A DNA stretch of 64,000 nucleotides from Pseudomonas vancouverensis (lineage in GTDB: Bacteria; Pseudomonadota; Gammaproteobacteria; Pseudomonadales; Pseudomonadaceae): NCBI RefSeq assembly GCF_004348895.1, contig NZ_RRZK01000029.1, positions 1 through 64,000 of the forward strand, read 5' to 3'. Position 1 is the first letter of the stretch, and every line of letters starts with the position of its first letter. Positions 61,329 through 64,000 of this stretch are shown one piece after another. The notes under the pieces are model-generated. The model was not told the DNA's origin and did no database searches. It saw only the letters and a program-made list of their open reading frames with translations. The position numbers were made by a program, and so were the translations under genes.

Positions 61329-61409
61329 GATTTTCTCTTTAGCAATTAACGCTAGTAAATGGCGCGTGTTTGATGGCGACCGCGCTTATTACGACTAGTC
61401 TAAACAGTT

Positions 61410-63836
61410 TTACGCAGTTTTATCGTTTGTATAGAGCTGTTCTTCTAACTCGCTCAAAGCCTGTTTATATTGAGGCTTACCGCCGAATTCATTTTGGACA
61501 ATTTGCATGGGGTTCCCCAAGGCTTTGAGTTTTGGCACTTTAAGCTCGGCAAGACCGGCTTGCTCTAGCTGGCTGATGCCAGCATCGGCGTACTGTTCAA
61601 CCAATACGTTTAGCACGTTCTGGGCAACCTCCGAATACTTAGCGAAGTAGTTGCGCTTTTTGACATTTTCGGCGCGCTCTTTGCGGGTGAGCGGCGGCTG
61701 GTCGTAAGCTATGTGGCAAATGAGGTCGAAAGGATCCATATCCTTACCGACTTCTTCCTCCAATGCCTGCCAGATGACACCCTCGGCGGCCAACTCGTCA
61801 ATCACCGCCTGTTTGCGCTCACTGTCTTTCCACTTGCGAACGAACTCATCCAGTGAAGCAAAGTGCCTTGTAACTGCTTTGCGGGTGTAATCCCTAAACG
61901 ACTCGGTCACCAGCTTGCCGTCGGTGTCGTAATACTGGACGCGCTCCGCGATTTTATTAACGGCGACGCCTTTAACGCGGTATTTGACATAGGGCTCGCC
62001 TTCACCACCACCCGAACCGCAGCCACCTGTGGTGGTGTCTACATCGGTACTGCCTTCGCCTGACTCAGCGGTGTTATCTGGGCTGCCTTCATCGTCATCT
62101 TTGTTGAGCTCATCATCAAAGCTCGGGTCATCTTGGTCGATGATCTTGGTGGGATCAGTGATCATGACTTTCTCGGGGATGCCGTCGAAACGCTCATCCG
62201 CGAAGAGCTCGGTGGCCTTCTTGAAGTCGAGAATGGTAAACCAGAGCTTGTTGAACTTATCATTGATGCGGGTGCCACGACCGATGATCTGCTTGAACTT
62301 GGTCATTGATTGGATGGTTTGATCCAGTACCACCAGCTTGCAGGTTTGGGCATCGACGCCGGTGGTCATCAATTCTGAGGTGGTGGCGATAACTGGGTAG
62401 GCGCGTTTGGGGTTGATGAAATTATCCAGCTGAGCTTTGCCGATTTCATCGTCGCCGGTGATCTTCATCACGTACTTGTCGTTCTTGGAGACCTGATCCT
62501 TGTTGAGGTTGACCAGTGCACGGCGCATACGTTCGGCATGATCAATGTCGTTGCAGAAAACAATGGTCTTGGCCATGGGATCGGTGCGCTTGAGGTAGGC
62601 GGTAATGGTTTCCGCTACTAGCTGGGTGCGCTCGTCGATAACCATGACACGGTCGAAGTCTTTTTGGTTGTAGATGCGATCTTTGATCAACTCACCATTC
62701 TGATCGAGCTGACCCTTGGTTGGCCTCCAGCCCTGTAAATCGACATCCAGATCCACCCGCACCACTTTGTAGGGGGCGAGGAAACCATCCTCAATGCCTT
62801 CTTTGAGTGAGTAGGTGTAAACTGGCTCGTTGAAGTAATCGATGTTGGAGACTTCATCGGTCTCTTTGGGCGTGGCAGTGAGGCCGATTTGGGTGGCCGA
62901 TCCGAAGTACTCCAGGATTTCGCGCCAGGCACTATCATCTGCGGCGCTGCCACGGTGGCATTCGTCGATAACGATCAGGTCGAAGAAGTCACGATCAACC
63001 TGTTTGTAAGCCTTCTGGTGTTCTTCTGGACCAGTAAGCGCCTGGTAGAGCGCCAGATGAATCTCGTAGGCAGGATCCACCTTACGACCAGTGATTTTGG
63101 TCATGACTGGCCCAAAGGGCTGAAAGTCATTGAGGCGGGTTTGATCAACAAGGATGTTACGGTCGGCCAGGAACAGGATGCGTTTCTTCTTCTTGGCTTT
63201 CCACAAACGCCAAATTATCTGGAAGGCAGTGTAGGTCTTGCCGGTACCGGTGGCCATCACCAGCAGAATGCGATCTTGTCCGGCCGATACGGCTTCAATG
63301 GTTTTGTTAATAGCCTGCAACTGGTAGTAACGCGGAGACTTGCCGCTGCCATCGTCGTAGTAGTCTTGGGTAATGAGCGGCAGCTGGTCTTCTGTGAAGC
63401 CCTTCCAGGCGCAGTACTTCTGCCACAGAGCCTTGGGGCTAGGGAAGTCGGCAAGAGTGATTTTACTCTCTAGCTCACCGCCTTGGGCGACAGCAGTTTT
63501 GTCGTGGAAAGCAAAACCGTCACCGTTACTGGCAAATACAAAGGGCACGTCCAACAGGCGGGCATAATCCAATCCCTGCTGCATGCCTTTGCCTATTTCG
63601 TGCTTATTGGCCTTAGCCTCTATCACGGCTAGCGGCATATTGGGTTTGTGGTAGAGCACTATGTCGGCCGATTTAACCGTTTTACGGGCACCCACCTGAC
63701 CGCGAACGATGACTTTACCGTCGCGCAGCTTCACCTCTTGGCGGAGCTGAGTCATTGGGTTCCACCCTGATTGCTCGACAGCCGGAAGGATGAATTTGGT
63801 GATAATGTCCGTTTCTGACAGTCGCTTCTTATCCAT
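61410..63836 (-). CDS. hsdR: Type I restriction endonuclease motor/nuclease subunit HsdR
   Basis: An 808-residue HsdR, similar in length to the EcoAI/type I-B subunits. The N-terminal PD-(D/E)xK nuclease has Asp58 (SADIVLYH) and Glu73-x-Lys75 (VIEAKANKHE). The SF2 helicase follows, with Walker A MATGTGKT (Lys200), DECH box VIDECHRGS, motif III GLTATP and motif VI QIIGRGTRI. A low-complexity acidic-glycine linker (about 590-630: DDDEGSPDNTAESGEGS...TGGCGSGGGEG) precedes the C-terminal HsdM/S-binding region. No strong ribosome site precedes the ATG. It is the first gene of the island operon within the window; 63837-64000 has no gene and must hold its promoter. Confidence 0.95.
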   Translation of the reverse strand: MDKKRLSETDIITKFILPAVEQSGWNPMTQLRQEVKLRDGKVIVRGQVGARKTVKSADIVLYHKPNMPLAVIEAKANKHEIGKGMQQGLDYARLLDVPFVFASNGDGFAFHDKTAVAQGGELESKITLADFPSPKALWQKYCAWKGFTEDQLPLITQDYYDDGSGKSPRYYQLQAINKTIEAVSAGQDRILLVMATGTGKTYTAFQIIWRLWKAKKKKRILFLADRNILVDQTRLNDFQPFGPVMTKITGRKVDPAYEIHLALYQALTGPEEHQKAYKQVDRDFFDLIVIDECHRGSAADDSAWREILEYFGSATQIGLTATPKETDEVSNIDYFNEPVYTYSLKEGIEDGFLAPYKVVRVDLDVDLQGWRPTKGQLDQNGELIKDRIYNQKDFDRVMVIDERTQLVAETITAYLKRTDPMAKTIVFCNDIDHAERMRRALVNLNKDQVSKNDKYVMKITGDDEIGKAQLDNFINPKRAYPVIATTSELMTTGVDAQTCKLVVLDQTIQSMTKFKQIIGRGTRINDKFNKLWFTILDFKKATELFADERFDGIPEKVMITDPTKIIDQDDPSFDDELNKDDDEGSPDNTAESGEGSTDVDTTTGGCGSGGGEGEPYVKYRVKGVAVNKIAERVQYYDTDGKLVTESFRDYTRKAVTRHFASLDEFVRKWKDSERKQAVIDELAAEGVIWQALEEEVGKDMDPFDLICHIAYDQPPLTRKERAENVKKRNYFAKYSEVAQNVLNVLVEQYADAGISQLEQAGLAELKVPKLKALGNPMQIVQNEFGGKPQYKQALSELEEQLYTNDKTA

Positions 63837-64000
63837 TGTAATTTGCTATGCCGGCGGTATGGTTTGTGACGCAACTATACGGTAATTCGCCAAGAAATCA
63901 GCCGCTAACTGGCATCGCTTTTTGAGTCTCGGGGTCTGCCCAAAGCAGGAGTGGTAGGTCGGGGGGAGTGCAACGACCGCGGCCGACCGATTGCTATTTC

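Overview
The window looks like a chromosomal segment of a fluorescent-group Pseudomonas. It has high-G+C coding DNA throughout, except for A+T-rich islands. The 3' end of a Pseudomonas-type 5S rRNA lies next to recCBD. It carries a yfiRNB (tpbB) cyclic-di-GMP operon, mmsAB with a LysR regulator, an msuEDC-sfnR methanesulfonate operon, and several paired REP sequences of the 'GCGAGCAAGCTCGCTCCCACA' type found in this group. No complete tRNA, insertion sequence, prophage or CRISPR array is visible.

Layout. 1-9.5 kb: end of an rRNA operon and its terminator, then recC-recB-recD with overlapping stops and starts. 9.5-12 kb: yfiR-yfiN-yfiB, a periplasmic repressor, a membrane diguanylate cyclase and an outer-membrane lipoprotein. 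12-15.5 kb: divergent LysR gene and mmsA-mmsB (valine catabolism). 16-20.4 kb: aminotransferase and a polar amino-acid ABC importer in one run. 20.4-25.7 kb: cupin, LysR/TauE pair, quinol monooxygenase/mdaB pair, LysR and an SDR enzyme. 25.9-31.7 kb: SulP transporter, a GntP transporter - RpiR regulator - D-aminoacylase operon, and a small VOC protein. 31.8-38.8 kb: chemoreceptor, PAP2 phosphatase facing a GT39/ArnT-like glycosyltransferase, RimJ-like acetyltransferase, DUF2252 protein.

38.9-44 kb is an accessory-looking segment. It holds a hipBA toxin-antitoxin pair and an unusual three-gene envelope operon: CHASE2 membrane sensor, small exported protein and M48 metalloprotease lipoprotein. 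44-53.7 kb is a sulfur-starvation region. Two operons face each other: sfnB-LLM monooxygenase-metI-metQ-metN rightward and msuE-msuD-msuC-sfnR leftward. Each is preceded by a good sigma-54 promoter (44216-44232 and 53714-53730). Upstream of each promoter lies the same 18-bp motif CTGTY-N8-AACAC, a candidate binding site for SfnR encoded at 49619-50722. Together they would scavenge sulfur from sulfonates and sulfones when sulfate is short.

54.2-63.8 kb is an A+T-rich defence island on the minus strand. It reads hsdR-hsdM-hsdS-ptuA-ptuB-mrr-like: a type I restriction-modification system followed, after only 3 nt, by a Septu-like ATPase/HNH nuclease pair and then a PD-(D/E)xK restriction protein with a distinct N-terminal domain. 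Its distal edge ends at a tRNA-3'-end-like sequence followed by an intrinsic terminator (53963-54037), which may mark an integration site. The proximal edge lies beyond the window.
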